The notes: generated from the letters alone by a model not told the origin. A stretch of 33,847 nt of DNA from Burkholderiaceae bacterium (GCA_023383035.1 JAHDYE010000011.1:1-33847); one strand, 5' to 3'; shown: positions 1 through 9,491, counted from the first letter of the stretch. A program made the numbers and translations.

Positions 1-187
1 AGCCGACGAGGACCGTCTTCGCCTCGTCGTAGCTGTCGAGTTCGGCCTGCAACGCCGCGGCGAGCTTCTTGGGCGTATTGTGCAGTGAAATGTCCATCCA
101 TGTCCGCGGCATGTCTGCGGGCAGGCGCTTGCCAAGCAGCACCTTGAGAACGTCGCAGGCAAGGACGACGGTGGGTCGCTTGCTCAT
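1..187 (-). CDS. DUF1638-like protein, truncated at window edge (N-terminal part present)
   Basis: Reverse-strand translation from ATG at 187: MSKRPTVVLACDVLKVLLGKRLPADMPRTWMDISLHNTPKKLAAALQAELDSYDEAKTVLVG. The LHN-P-KL-AALQA-LD--YD--LVG pattern resembles DUF1638 proteins found beside corrinoid methyltransferases. Confidence 0.65.
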   Translation of the reverse strand, partial: MSKRPTVVLACDVLKVLLGKRLPADMPRTWMDISLHNTPKKLAAALQAELDSYDEAKTVLVG

Positions 188-200
188 CTTCACCCCTCCA

Positions 201-2084
201 TCACGCGAACGGGTTCTCGGCCATCGAAGTCAATCCGGTGTGCATCACGAACAGGTCCTGGAAATCGGCTCTCCCGGAGAGCTCGAGCACGTCGAGGCGG
301 CGCGCGAGCGAGACGGCGCGACTGCGATGATGACGGTTGAACAATGCCATGCGGGCGCCGTCGCCGGCCGCGTTGCCGATCGAGTGCACGTGCTCGACCG
401 GCACCTGGGGCACCAGGCCGATCGAGAGGATGTCCACCGGATCGAGGTGATTGCCGAAGGTCCCCGCCAGATAGATGCGATCGACCTTCGTCACGCCGCT
501 CTCGGCGAGCAGGATCTCGATTCCGGAGCGCAGCGCCGACTTGCCCAGCTGCACCGCGCGCACGTCCTGCTGGGTGAGCACGATGTCGCGCCCGGTACGC
601 GAGAACGGCGCCTCGACCAGCATCAGTTCGCCGCTGCGTCCCGAGGGGTTTGCCCGCAATTGCCGGTGCGTCTGCACCGGCGCGAGAGCACCATCGGTGC
701 CGATCAGCCCCGCGCCTACACCAGCGGCGACGCACGAGATCACGCCCGAACCGCACAAGCCGATCGGGCGCCGGTCGCCGCGCTCGCCGTCGCCGGGGAT
801 CGCAGCCCAGCGGATCTTGCCGCCCGGTTCGACCCAGACGCGCTCGAGCGCACCGGGCGCGGCGCGCACGCCGCAACGGATGTGCGCCCCCTCGTATACC
901 GGACCGGTCGCGCAGGAGGTCGCCGTCAGCTTGCCGTCGTGGGCGAGCACCACCTCCCCGTTGGTCCCGACGTCGACCAGCAACTGCGTACCGCGGTAGA
1001 AATCCGCGCCACGCGTGAGCAGCGCGGCGAGCGTGTCGCCGCCGATGTAACCGGAGACCATCGGGAACACGAAGGCGCGCGCGCGCGGTGCGATATCCAG
1101 CCCGAGCGCTGCGGCCTCGACGTCGGCACCCTCCGACCAGACCGGCAGGTAGGGGCCGCGTCCGAGCGATTCGGGATTGACGCCGAGCAGGATGTGCTGC
1201 ATCGTCGGATTGCCCACGAGCACCGCGTCGACGATGTCGCGCGACGCCACGCCGCATTCGGCGCAGGCCTCGGCGACCAGCCGGTTGATCTCGTCGACCA
1301 GCAGCTTGCGCATCGCAGCGAGAGCCGTCGGGTCCTGCTGGATGCAGGTCATTCGCGAAACGACGTCCTCGCCGTAGATTGCCTGCGGGTTGCCGGCGGT
1401 ATGCATCGCAATGATCTCGCCGCGCGCCAGATCGCAAAGGAAGACGACGAAAGAGGTGGTGCCGATGTCCACCGCGATACCGCAGACACGCTCGTGGCGT
1501 CCCGGCAGGATCTGGATCACGCGCCGCTCGCGAAATACCGTCGCGGTCAGCTCGCGAGCGCCGTCGAACCCGTCGACGGCCGAGTAGTCGCCGATCACCT
1601 CGAGCGGGATCTCGACCTCGCGCCGTCCGAGCGCCTTCGCGACGGCCTGCGCGATCCGCGTGGTCAGCGAACGCGGCGGCTGCGACGCCGCCGGGTCGAC
1701 CGACAAGGTCAAGCGGCTCGCGAGCGGGCGAGCAGCGATCGAAATCATGGTGTGCGGCTTGCGCGGAGCGCTGCGCACCGCCTGGCTCTCGAACGGCACG
1801 GAAATCGATACGTCGCCCTGCACCTCGCACATGCAGGCGAGACGATAGTTCCCGCCCTGCGGATGCTCGGGCAGCAACTCGCGCTCGGTGTCGCTACGCG
1901 CGGTGAGCATGGCGTCGGACGCCGCATCGACCTCGACGATGCAACTGCCGCACTTGCCCCGTCCTCCGCAGACCGACTTGATACCGACGCCGGCCTTCCA
2001 CGCCGCGGAGAGCAGGCGCTCGCCGGATCGAACCTCGACGCTGCGCGAATCAGGCTGGATGGTGACGCGATGCACGGCTGGCAA
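201..2084 (-). CDS. RACo-like ATP-dependent reductive activator of corrinoid proteins (N-terminal 2Fe-2S ferredoxin domain plus ASKHA/DUF4445)
   Basis: 627 aa. N-terminal CGGRGKCGSC...RLACMC [2Fe-2S] motif, then VCGIAVDIGTTSFVVFLCDL and LLVDVGTNGEVVLAHDGK ASKHA-type motifs. Confidence 0.88.
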   Translation of the reverse strand: MPAVHRVTIQPDSRSVEVRSGERLLSAAWKAGVGIKSVCGGRGKCGSCIVEVDAASDAMLTARSDTERELLPEHPQGGNYRLACMCEVQGDVSISVPFESQAVRSAPRKPHTMISIAARPLASRLTLSVDPAASQPPRSLTTRIAQAVAKALGRREVEIPLEVIGDYSAVDGFDGARELTATVFRERRVIQILPGRHERVCGIAVDIGTTSFVVFLCDLARGEIIAMHTAGNPQAIYGEDVVSRMTCIQQDPTALAAMRKLLVDEINRLVAEACAECGVASRDIVDAVLVGNPTMQHILLGVNPESLGRGPYLPVWSEGADVEAAALGLDIAPRARAFVFPMVSGYIGGDTLAALLTRGADFYRGTQLLVDVGTNGEVVLAHDGKLTATSCATGPVYEGAHIRCGVRAAPGALERVWVEPGGKIRWAAIPGDGERGDRRPIGLCGSGVISCVAAGVGAGLIGTDGALAPVQTHRQLRANPSGRSGELMLVEAPFSRTGRDIVLTQQDVRAVQLGKSALRSGIEILLAESGVTKVDRIYLAGTFGNHLDPVDILSIGLVPQVPVEHVHSIGNAAGDGARMALFNRHHRSRAVSLARRLDVLELSGRADFQDLFVMHTGLTSMAENPFA

Positions 2085-2109
2085 GTCCTTTGGCGTTGGC
2101 TATCCGATA

Positions 2110-3279
2110 CTACGAGACCGCTCTCGCGCGCACCCAGCCAGCGCCTCGCACGACCTCGCTCGCCTGCAGCAGGTTGGCGGGATCCCGGAACGGGTCGGCG
2201 CTGAACAGCGCGAGGTTGGCGCACGCACCGGGCCGGATGTCGGCCGATCCGGCACCCCAGAGCCGCCGCGGCAAGCTGCTCGCGGCACGCAGCGTCTGCT
2301 CCATCGACAGGCCGCACTCGAGCAGAAAGCGCAGCTCGTCGATCAGTCCGGCGCCGTGCTCGACGCCGGGGCTGCCCGCGTCGGATCCCGCCACCAGATC
2401 GACACCCAGTTGCGCTGCGCGCGCGACATGCTCGCGGTGCGCATCGAGGATTGCTCCGAGCTTGAGCACCGTGTCCGGCCCCCAGCCGGCAGCCTCGGGC
2501 CTGCGCCACTGGAAGTGCACCGGCGCGAAGGTCGGTACCCACGCCGTGCCCTGGTCGGCCATGCGGCGCAGCAGCTCCTCGGTCATGAAGAACCCGTGCT
2601 CGACCGAATCGATGCCCGCCTCGACCGCCACGGCGATGCCTTCGGTGCCGCTGCAATGCGCGAAGGTTCTCAGTCCGTGCTCGCGCGCGCAGCGCACGAT
2701 CAGTCGAAGCGATTCGACATCGAACTGCGGTGCGCCCTTGACGCTGCCCGACTCGAAATCGATGATGCCCGTCTCGATGATCTTCAGATCGTCGGAGGAG
2801 CGCGCGATGTCGCGCACCGCGGCGCGGATCTCGTCGTCGCTCGAGACCTCGCGCGCCATGAAGCTGCCGTATCGCTGGGGCCGGCGCAGCGCCTCGCCCG
2901 CCGATCGCACCTCCAGCACCTTCGACTCGCCGCGGATGCCGTGATTCACGCCGTAGCGGTCGCCCGCGTCGCGCACCATCGTGATTCCGTGCGAGAGCGT
3001 GCGTGCGACGTTGTCCCGCCCCACTTCCATCATCAACTCGAGCGGCGCATCCTGGTAGCGCGAACGCGCCTGGAAGTCGAGTTCGCCGCCGTCCAGGAAG
3101 AGATGGCAGTGCGCGTCGACCAGCCCGGGCATCACGAACGCGCATTGCGTCGTCGGGCCCGCGACCGCGTGCTCTCCCGGCGTCACCGCGGCAATGCGCT
3201 CGCCGTCGACGACGATGCTCACCGGCGAGTCGCGATAGCGCTCGCCGTCGAACCAGGCGCTGGCGATCAGGGTTCTCAC
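2110..3279 (-). CDS. Amidohydrolase family metal-dependent hydrolase (imidazolonepropionase-like)
   Basis: GTG start at 3279 overlapping the upstream stop. GLVDAHCHL (HxH), TFAHCSG, SVEHGFF and AGSDAGSPG metal-ligand motifs. Confidence 0.82.
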   Translation of the reverse strand: MRTLIASAWFDGERYRDSPVSIVVDGERIAAVTPGEHAVAGPTTQCAFVMPGLVDAHCHLFLDGGELDFQARSRYQDAPLELMMEVGRDNVARTLSHGITMVRDAGDRYGVNHGIRGESKVLEVRSAGEALRRPQRYGSFMAREVSSDDEIRAAVRDIARSSDDLKIIETGIIDFESGSVKGAPQFDVESLRLIVRCAREHGLRTFAHCSGTEGIAVAVEAGIDSVEHGFFMTEELLRRMADQGTAWVPTFAPVHFQWRRPEAAGWGPDTVLKLGAILDAHREHVARAAQLGVDLVAGSDAGSPGVEHGAGLIDELRFLLECGLSMEQTLRAASSLPRRLWGAGSADIRPGACANLALFSADPFRDPANLLQASEVVRGAGWVRARAVS

Positions 3280-4160
3280 GATTGCTGGTACAGATCGACG
3301 ATTGCCATCAGCGCATCGCTGTCGCGCAACTCGATGATGCGGCGAAACTCGCGCAGGACGAAGTTGTCTTCGGGCAGGAGCGCGTACTCGCGCCACGGCG
3401 TTCCGAGCACCGTGTCGAATCCGATCGGCATCGCCACGGTGAGAAACGCGCACTCGAGCTGGAACTTCAGGTCGGATCCGTCGGCCGCCTTGTCCGGCAG
3501 GTGCTGGGGCAGATTGGACAGCCCTCCCATGATGTGGATCCCTGCGAGCGCCGGATCGTCGCGCACCGCGCGGATACCCTCGAGCGCCATCTTGATCAGG
3601 CCCTCGGTGTCCGCGGCAAGCGTGCAGATGGAGACGTCGACGAAGAGGTCGGCGTTTCCGACGCCATAGCCTCCCTCCTTGAGTCGCTCGGCCATGCGCC
3701 GCGCGGTCTCGTGGACTTCGGCGCCGGTGCGGTTGTGCACCATCTTCCCGTCCCTGACCTGCTCGGAGGACATCAGGATCGCCTTGCACGGACGGATCTT
3801 CAGCAACTCGGCCAGTTCCCAACGCGATTCGGAGATGGAGTTGACCAGCGGCTTCCTCCCGCCCGCCCTGGCCTGATCGTAGGCCTGGAGCGCCGCCTCC
3901 TGTACCGCGAAGTCCGGGCAATCGAGCGACAGCGGCAGGTTCACCACTTCCTGAATCGCGCGCACGATCTCGACCATGAAGCGCGGGTCGCTGATCGCCT
4001 TGTCGCCGGCGTTCACGTTCAGGCAGGTCGCGCCGGCCTCGGCCTGACGCCGCGCGAGCTTCTGGATTCCGTCGATGTCCTCGTTGTCGAACAGTGCCTT
4101 CGTCGAGCGGAATCCGGGGTTGATGCGCTCGCCGATGATGCTCAGGCCGGGGATCGACAC
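3276..4160 (-). CDS. Pterin-binding (DHPS-like) methyltetrahydrofolate:corrinoid methyltransferase
   Basis: GTG start; SIIGERINPGFRSTK, GATCLNVNAGDKA, LSLDCPDF, KPLVNSISESRWE, GIHIMGGLSNLPQHLP typical of MeTr/AcsE/MetH pterin domains. Confidence 0.85.
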   Translation of the reverse strand: MSIPGLSIIGERINPGFRSTKALFDNEDIDGIQKLARRQAEAGATCLNVNAGDKAISDPRFMVEIVRAIQEVVNLPLSLDCPDFAVQEAALQAYDQARAGGRKPLVNSISESRWELAELLKIRPCKAILMSSEQVRDGKMVHNRTGAEVHETARRMAERLKEGGYGVGNADLFVDVSICTLAADTEGLIKMALEGIRAVRDDPALAGIHIMGGLSNLPQHLPDKAADGSDLKFQLECAFLTVAMPIGFDTVLGTPWREYALLPEDNFVLREFRRIIELRDSDALMAIVDLYQQS

Positions 4161-4171
4161 GGATGTTCTCC

Positions 4172-5587
4172 TCAGTGTTGTACAGGTTGCGCGCGCCCGG
4201 ACAGCAGCCCGGATTCGCTGACGATCTCCGCGATCAGGTGTTCGTTCTTCGGCGCCATCAGGTGGATCCCGGCGACCCCCTCGATCGCGCGAATCCTCAC
4301 GATCTGCTCGACGCAGATGCGCACGCCCTCTGCCTTCGGATCGCTGGCGCGCTCGATGCGCGTGATTAGCTCGTCCGGAATGTGCACTCCGGGCACGTGG
4401 TTGCGCATCCAGCGCGCCGAGCGCGCCGACGTCAACGGACCGACACCGACCAGGATGTGGCAGCGCTGGTGCAGGCCCTGCGCGCGCACCGCGTGCATGT
4501 AGCGTTCGAGCATCGGCACGTCGAAGCAGTATTGGGTCTGGACGAAGCGCGCGCCGGCGGCCACCTTGCGCCCGAGGCGCATCGGTCGCAGGTCGAAAGG
4601 CGGCACGAAGGGGTTGTCGACCGCGCCCAGGAACAGCCGCGGCCGACCGGTGAGCATGCGCCCCGAGCGATAGAGACCGTCGTCGCGCAGGCGCCGCGCG
4701 GTGTCGAGCAGCGAAACCGCGTCCAGGTCGAACACCGGCTTCGCGCCAGGGTCGTCGCCGTTGCCGATGCCGTCGCCGGTCAGGCACAGCAGATTGCCGA
4801 TTCCGAGTGCCGCGGCCGCGAGGATGTCGCCCTGGATCGCGATCCGGTTGCGGTCGCGACAGGTCATCTGCATCACCGGCTCCCATCCGTGGCGCGCGAG
4901 AATCAGCGAGACGCCCAGGCTGGACATGTGACAGTGCGCGCCGGGCGCGTCGGTGACGTTGAGCGCGTCGACCCATCCCTCGTAGTGGTGCGTGCGCGTG
5001 AGCACGTCGCCGGGGTCCGCCGAGTCGGGCGGCGAGCACTCCGAGGTCACCACGAAGGTTCCCGAACGCAGCAGCGACTCGAGGCGGCTCGCAGCGAGCG
5101 CTTCGTCGGACCGCGGGGGAGCCTGCGTGACCAGCGACGCCGGCCACGGTTCCTGGCGCAGTACGCGCAGCCAGCTCGACCGCCCCTGGTACTGGTGCTC
5201 GAGCGGCGGGTTCGGTTTCGTCGGCAAGGCACCCGCGCGCATCCGCGCGGCGCCGTGGTTCGCCTCGATCCAGACGCACTGCATCCCGGGCTCCACCTCG
5301 CAACCGCCGTCGGCGCGCACCCCGCCGCAGGGCCCGTTGCGCAGCGACTTCGGGCAGTTCATCGGGCAGGCCATCCCGGTGACCGAGAGCACGCACGCGC
5401 CGCACATCCTGCAGTCGAACAACGCGCCCTTCGCTGCGCGCTCGATCGCCGCCACCGGGCGTTCCAGCCTGGCATAGCCGATCAGGCGCGCGAGCGGACG
5501 CAGCGCATCGAGCGCCCTGTCGAGAACGCTGTAGACGGATTCGAGCAGCCTCGCGTGCCTGACGGCCCATCGGCGCAGTACGTACAC
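4172..5587 (-). CDS. Methylenetetrahydrofolate reductase with N-terminal Cys-rich MTHFR_C/MetV-like domain
   Basis: N-terminal CRMCGACVLSVTGMACPMNCPKSLRNGPCGG, then a MetF barrel (FVVTSECSPPDSADPGDVL, NVTDAP, QMTCRDRNRIAIQGDILAAAALGIGNLLCLTGD, FVQTQYCFD). Start codon uncertain. Confidence 0.85.
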   Translation of the reverse strand: MYVLRRWAVRHARLLESVYSVLDRALDALRPLARLIGYARLERPVAAIERAAKGALFDCRMCGACVLSVTGMACPMNCPKSLRNGPCGGVRADGGCEVEPGMQCVWIEANHGAARMRAGALPTKPNPPLEHQYQGRSSWLRVLRQEPWPASLVTQAPPRSDEALAASRLESLLRSGTFVVTSECSPPDSADPGDVLTRTHHYEGWVDALNVTDAPGAHCHMSSLGVSLILARHGWEPVMQMTCRDRNRIAIQGDILAAAALGIGNLLCLTGDGIGNGDDPGAKPVFDLDAVSLLDTARRLRDDGLYRSGRMLTGRPRLFLGAVDNPFVPPFDLRPMRLGRKVAAGARFVQTQYCFDVPMLERYMHAVRAQGLHQRCHILVGVGPLTSARSARWMRNHVPGVHIPDELITRIERASDPKAEGVRICVEQIVRIRAIEGVAGIHLMAPKNEHLIAEIVSESGLLSGRAQPVQH

Positions 5588-5646
5588 GTCGGTCTGCTCG
5601 CGAATTGCGATCCCGCGCGAGCGCCGGATCGCGTTCGGCCAGCCGG

Positions 5647-6732
5647 CTAGGGGTAGCGCCGGTACTTGTCGATGGCGCGCGACATGGCCCGGACGTTCTC
5701 CAGCTTGCAGTAGTCGGTGATGCTGTTGGCGCTGGAGATCATGTAGCCGCCGCCCTTGCCCACCTTCTCGATCCGGTCGCGCACTTCGGCTTCGACTTCC
5801 GCTTCGGTGCCGCGCGGCAGCGTGTAGTCGAGGTCGATGTTGCCGACGATGCAGACCCTGTCGCCGTACTTCGCCTTGAGCTGGTTGATGTCCATCGCCG
5901 CCGGCTGCACCGGATGAATGGCGTTCATTCCCAGCGTGAGCAGCCCGTCGAGCAGCGGGAACAGGTTTCCGTCGCTGTGGAAGATCCAGGGCTTTCGCAT
6001 CTCGTTGGCCACCAGCATCTGGTAGGGCTTCATGAACTCTTCCCACATCTCCGTGCTCACCCACGGCATCTTGTTGTCGGCGTGGTCGTCGTTCGCCCAG
6101 ATGAAGTCGAAGTCCATCTTGTTCAGGTGCTGCACGACGCGCGCCGACCACTCGGAGAAGCGCCGGTGCACTTCCTTCACCAGGTCGGGGTCGTCGTACA
6201 TCATGATCGAGAACACATCCAGCCCCATGCTCTCGAAGGTGCTCGCGCCGCCCAGCCTGATCCGGGCGAACACCGCGTAGTCCTCGCGGTACTTCTCGAT
6301 CCACTCGGCTACCTTCTCGTAGCGCGCCGGGTGGTCCGGGTCGGGCAGGAAGCGGTCGAACAGCTCGAGCGAATCGCGGCTGGTGAGCAGCCCGTGCTTG
6401 ACGTAGGTGCGCCCGTCGGACGGATCGGTACCCATCTCGGCGATCCAGGGCGGAGTGAAGTCGAAGGTGATGCGCTGCGGGTAGTACCAGGCCTCCTTGC
6501 CCGTCGTTCCGGTCGTCTGGATCGACTGGCCGTCGCTCGCGCTCAGGCCGCTGGGGAAGTGATAGCCGAAACCGTCCATGCCCAGCGCCCGGCACAGCTC
6601 GCCGGGCGTGAAATCGGTGCGCCCGCCCATCACCCGCACCTGCATTCCTTCCTCGATGTCGTTCTCGATCCACGGCACCATGTCGGGCTGACCGCGCTTC
6701 AACGCAGTCAGTACGCGTTCTCTCGGTGTCAT
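5647..6732 (-). CDS. Uroporphyrinogen decarboxylase (UroD)-family methyltransferase
   Basis: MTPRERVLTALKRGQPDMVPW start; PWIFHSDGNLFPLLDGLLTLGMNAIHPVQPAAMD; GNIDLDYTLPRGT. Sits beside its corrinoid protein. Confidence 0.85.
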   Translation of the reverse strand: MTPRERVLTALKRGQPDMVPWIENDIEEGMQVRVMGGRTDFTPGELCRALGMDGFGYHFPSGLSASDGQSIQTTGTTGKEAWYYPQRITFDFTPPWIAEMGTDPSDGRTYVKHGLLTSRDSLELFDRFLPDPDHPARYEKVAEWIEKYREDYAVFARIRLGGASTFESMGLDVFSIMMYDDPDLVKEVHRRFSEWSARVVQHLNKMDFDFIWANDDHADNKMPWVSTEMWEEFMKPYQMLVANEMRKPWIFHSDGNLFPLLDGLLTLGMNAIHPVQPAAMDINQLKAKYGDRVCIVGNIDLDYTLPRGTEAEVEAEVRDRIEKVGKGGGYMISSANSITDYCKLENVRAMSRAIDKYRRYP

Positions 6733-7394
6733 CGCCCTGCCTCCGCGCGCGCGCTGTCGACCATCCTGTTGCAGGCCTGGACGCACTCGTACGCGTCCTC
6801 GCTGTAGAAATCGGCGCCGATCTCGGCGGCGTACTTGTGCGTGAGCGGAGCTCCGCCCACGCCGACCCGCACCGACGAACGCAGCCCCGCTTCCTCGAGC
6901 GCCGCGATCGTGCGGCGCATGCCTTCCATGGTGAGCGTGATCAGCGCGCTCATCAGCACGAACTGCGGCGCCTCCTTGCGGATCGCCTCGATGAACATGT
7001 CGGCGGTCACGTCGACGCCCAGGTCGACGACCTCGTAACCACCGCCTTCGAGCATCATCCGCACGATGTTCTTGCCGATGTCGTGAAAGTCGCCCTGCAC
7101 GGTGCCCAGCACCACCTTGCCGCGGGTCGCCGCCGCCTCGCCGACCAGATGCGGCTTGAGCACCGGAACGACCTCGGTCATCGCGCGCGCCGCGACCATC
7201 ATCTGCGGCAGGAAGAACTCGCCCGACGAGTACTTCTCGCCCACCACCGACATCGCGGCGATCAGGCCGTCCTTCATGATCGCGCCGGGATCGACTCCTT
7301 CGTCGAGCGCGGCGCGGGTCGCCGCCACCGCCTCGTTCTTCCTGCCCCGGATCACCCAGTCCTTGATCGTCGCTATCGCGTCGGACATCGCCAT
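6729..7394 (-). CDS. Corrinoid (B12-binding) protein, MtbC/MtaC-like
   Basis: GTVQGDFHDIGKNIVRMMLEGGGYEVVDLGVDV (DxHxxG cobalt-ligand motif), VLMSALITLTM, VGVGGAPLTHKYAAEIGAD. Confidence 0.92.
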   Translation of the reverse strand: MAMSDAIATIKDWVIRGRKNEAVAATRAALDEGVDPGAIMKDGLIAAMSVVGEKYSSGEFFLPQMMVAARAMTEVVPVLKPHLVGEAAATRGKVVLGTVQGDFHDIGKNIVRMMLEGGGYEVVDLGVDVTADMFIEAIRKEAPQFVLMSALITLTMEGMRRTIAALEEAGLRSSVRVGVGGAPLTHKYAAEIGADFYSEDAYECVQACNRMVDSARAEAGR

Positions 7395-7419
7395 CTCCCT
7401 CGCTCTCGGAGTTCCTCTG

Positions 7420-7436
7420 ACATATTACGCATATGT
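7420..7436. promoter_or_regulatory. Inverted repeat ACATAT-TACGC-ATATGT, candidate operator/promoter element upstream of the corrinoid-protein operon
   Basis: Perfect 6-bp arms, 5-nt spacer, in a GC-rich background; a near-identical core lies at 13515-13529. Confidence 0.45.
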
Positions 7437-7460
7437 TTCAGACTGTCAATGCCGATCGGC

Positions 7461-8780
7461 CTAGCGAAAGCCCAGCAACTGGCTCGGCAGCCAGGTGACG
7501 AGCGCGGGAAAGATCATCACGATCACCAGCGTGAGGCACTGCAGCACGATGAACGGCGTCACACCCCTGTACATGTCACGAATCGTGATCTCCTCCGGCG
7601 CCACCGCGCGCAGATAGAACACCGCGGGAGCCATCGGCGGGGTCAGGTACGAGGTCTGGATCATGATCAGGAACAGGGTCAGGAACCACACCGCATCGAA
7701 CCCGGCCGCCACGGCCAGCGGCGTGAACAGCGGCACGAAGATCAGCACGATCGAGATCCAGTCGAGGAAGAAGCCAGCGATGAAGATCACGAACATCATC
7801 ATCCACAGCAGCACCCACGGCGAGAGTTGCGCCTTGCTGATCAGCGCACTGGCGGTGGTGATCCCGCCCCCGCCGATGAACACGCCGGTGAACAGCGTTC
7901 CGGCGAGCAGCACCGTCATGATCATCGCAGTGATCTTGAGCGTCTTGATCAGCGCCTCGTACAGGCCGGGAATGCTGAAGCGCCCGTAGAGCATCGTCAG
8001 GAACAGGGAGGCCAGCGCGCCGAGTGCCGCCGCCTCGGTCGGCGAGGCGAGGCCGAGCAGGATCGAACCCAGCACGGCGAAGATCATGAACAGCGGCGGC
8101 ACCAGGTTGCGCGAGGAGATCCACAACTTGCGACCGAATCCGGGCTCGTCGGGTTCGCGCGGGATGCGCGGGCCCTTCTCGGGGTAGACCAGGCAGATGA
8201 AAACGATGTAGACCAGGTACAACCCGGCCATGAGCAGGCCGGGAAACGCCATTCCGTAGAACAGGTCGCCGACCGACACGTTCGCCATCGGACCCATCAC
8301 CACCGCCACCACCGACGGCGGGATGATCGTTCCCAGAGAGCCACCCGCGCAGATGCTGCCCGAGATCAGCGCCTTGTCGTACTTGTAGCGCAGCATGATC
8401 GGAATCGTCAGCATGCCGACTACCGATTCGGTCGCGCCGATCACGCCGCTCGACGCCGCGAAGATCACGCACATGAAGATGGTCGCGAGCGCCAGTCCGC
8501 CCGGCAGGCGCCGCGTCCAGATGTGGATCGCCTCGAACAGCTTGTCGGCGATTCCGGACTTCTCCAGCATCGCACCCATGAACACGAACATCGGCACTGC
8601 GGCGAACACGAAGTTCGACGCGATGTCCTCGATCTTGTCGACGAACTGGAACACGACGTTGCTGCCGAAGATCATCAGGCCGAAGATCACGGCGGTGATC
8701 ATCATCGCGAAAGCGACCTGGACGCCCAGGAACATCAGCAGGAACGCAAGCGGCAACATCAGGAACGGCAGGTAGCTCAT
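7461..8780 (-). CDS. TRAP transporter large permease (DctM)
   Basis: Hydrophobic; ICAGGSLGTIIPPSVVAVV, SPTEAAALGA, LTPPMAPAVFYLRAVAPEEI. Confidence 0.92.
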   Translation of the reverse strand: MSYLPFLMLPLAFLLMFLGVQVAFAMMITAVIFGLMIFGSNVVFQFVDKIEDIASNFVFAAVPMFVFMGAMLEKSGIADKLFEAIHIWTRRLPGGLALATIFMCVIFAASSGVIGATESVVGMLTIPIMLRYKYDKALISGSICAGGSLGTIIPPSVVAVVMGPMANVSVGDLFYGMAFPGLLMAGLYLVYIVFICLVYPEKGPRIPREPDEPGFGRKLWISSRNLVPPLFMIFAVLGSILLGLASPTEAAALGALASLFLTMLYGRFSIPGLYEALIKTLKITAMIMTVLLAGTLFTGVFIGGGGITTASALISKAQLSPWVLLWMMMFVIFIAGFFLDWISIVLIFVPLFTPLAVAAGFDAVWFLTLFLIMIQTSYLTPPMAPAVFYLRAVAPEEITIRDMYRGVTPFIVLQCLTLVIVMIFPALVTWLPSQLLGFR

Positions 8781-9286
8781 GCTGCGTTTCCGCGGTTGAG
8801 AGTGAGTCTGCGCACGCACTTGGTCACCTCGACGATGACCTGCAGGGCGAATAGCACGAAGGCGACCAGGAACACGACGCGAAACGGCCACACCGGAAGG
8901 TTGAGCGCCGACTGTCCGCTGGTCTCGCCGCTCCTGTACCCGTCGACCAGGTAGCGGTACATCTGGTAGCTGAGCCAGATCAGCAGCGGCAGCATGACGG
9001 TGTAGCCGACCAGGTCGATCGCCGCGCGGGTGCGCTCGGAGAACTTGCCGCTGAACACGTCGATGCGGATGTGCGCGTCCTCGCGCAGGGTATAGGCCAT
9101 GCCGAGCAGGAAGTGCGAGCCGGTGAGCAGGTATCCCACCTCGTAGGCCCAGATGGTCGGCGCGCCCATCGCGTAGCGGGCGAATACCTCGTAGCAGGTC
9201 GCGAGCACCAGAGGGACCAGGACCATCGCCGCGGCGATGCCGACGCTTCCGGTGACACGTTCGATCGACTTCGTGAGCGCATTCAT
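8777..9286 (-). CDS. TRAP transporter small permease (DctQ)
   Basis: ATCYEVFARYAMGAPTIWAYEVGYLLTGSHFLLGMAYTLREDAHIRIDVF; 4-nt overlap with dctM. Confidence 0.9.
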   Translation of the reverse strand: MNALTKSIERVTGSVGIAAAMVLVPLVLATCYEVFARYAMGAPTIWAYEVGYLLTGSHFLLGMAYTLREDAHIRIDVFSGKFSERTRAAIDLVGYTVMLPLLIWLSYQMYRYLVDGYRSGETSGQSALNLPVWPFRVVFLVAFVLFALQVIVEVTKCVRRLTLNRGNAA

Positions 9287-9450
9287 CGCGCCCTCCCCTT
9301 ACTGGTTGGTGACGGACAACGATCGGCGCCGCATCGTGCCGATCGTCGGCGGGCGCGTCTCGCGCCGCCCCGGCCCCACCCGGCGCGGACTGCCGGGCAG
9401 GACTGCGCACCGAGCGGTGAACAAGCCGGATGTGCAACGGTCAGCAACAA

Positions 9451-9474
9451 GATGGGGTGCTTTCGCACCCCATC
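9451..9474 (-). terminator. Hairpin GATGGGGTGC-GAAA-GCACCCCATC between dctP and dctQ (attenuator, partial terminator or mRNA stabiliser)
   Basis: Perfect 10-bp inverted repeat; GNRA (GAAA) loop on the minus-strand transcript; followed by TTGTTG, no long U-tract. Confidence 0.65.
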
Positions 9475-9491
9475 GTTTCGGCGACGAGCGC

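Noticed and set aside
69-2204. 711-aa plus-strand ORF
   Set aside because: Antisense shadow of the RACo-like gene; Arg/His/Asp-rich low-complexity translation with no motifs, as expected in GC-rich DNA.
3276-5570. 764-aa minus-strand ORF as a fused protein
   Set aside because: Only the portion from GTG 4160 down reads as the MeTr domain; the N-terminal half is an out-of-frame reading of the MTHFR gene.
7436-7460. Possible terminator between dctM stop and the corrinoid-protein start
   Set aside because: No stable inverted repeat with a T-tract was visible; the only clear structure there is the CATAT palindrome.
6726-8954. 742-aa plus-strand ORF
   Set aside because: Spans the antisense of the corrinoid-protein, dctM and dctQ genes; extreme Arg/His/Asp/Glu/Gln composition typical of a shadow ORF.
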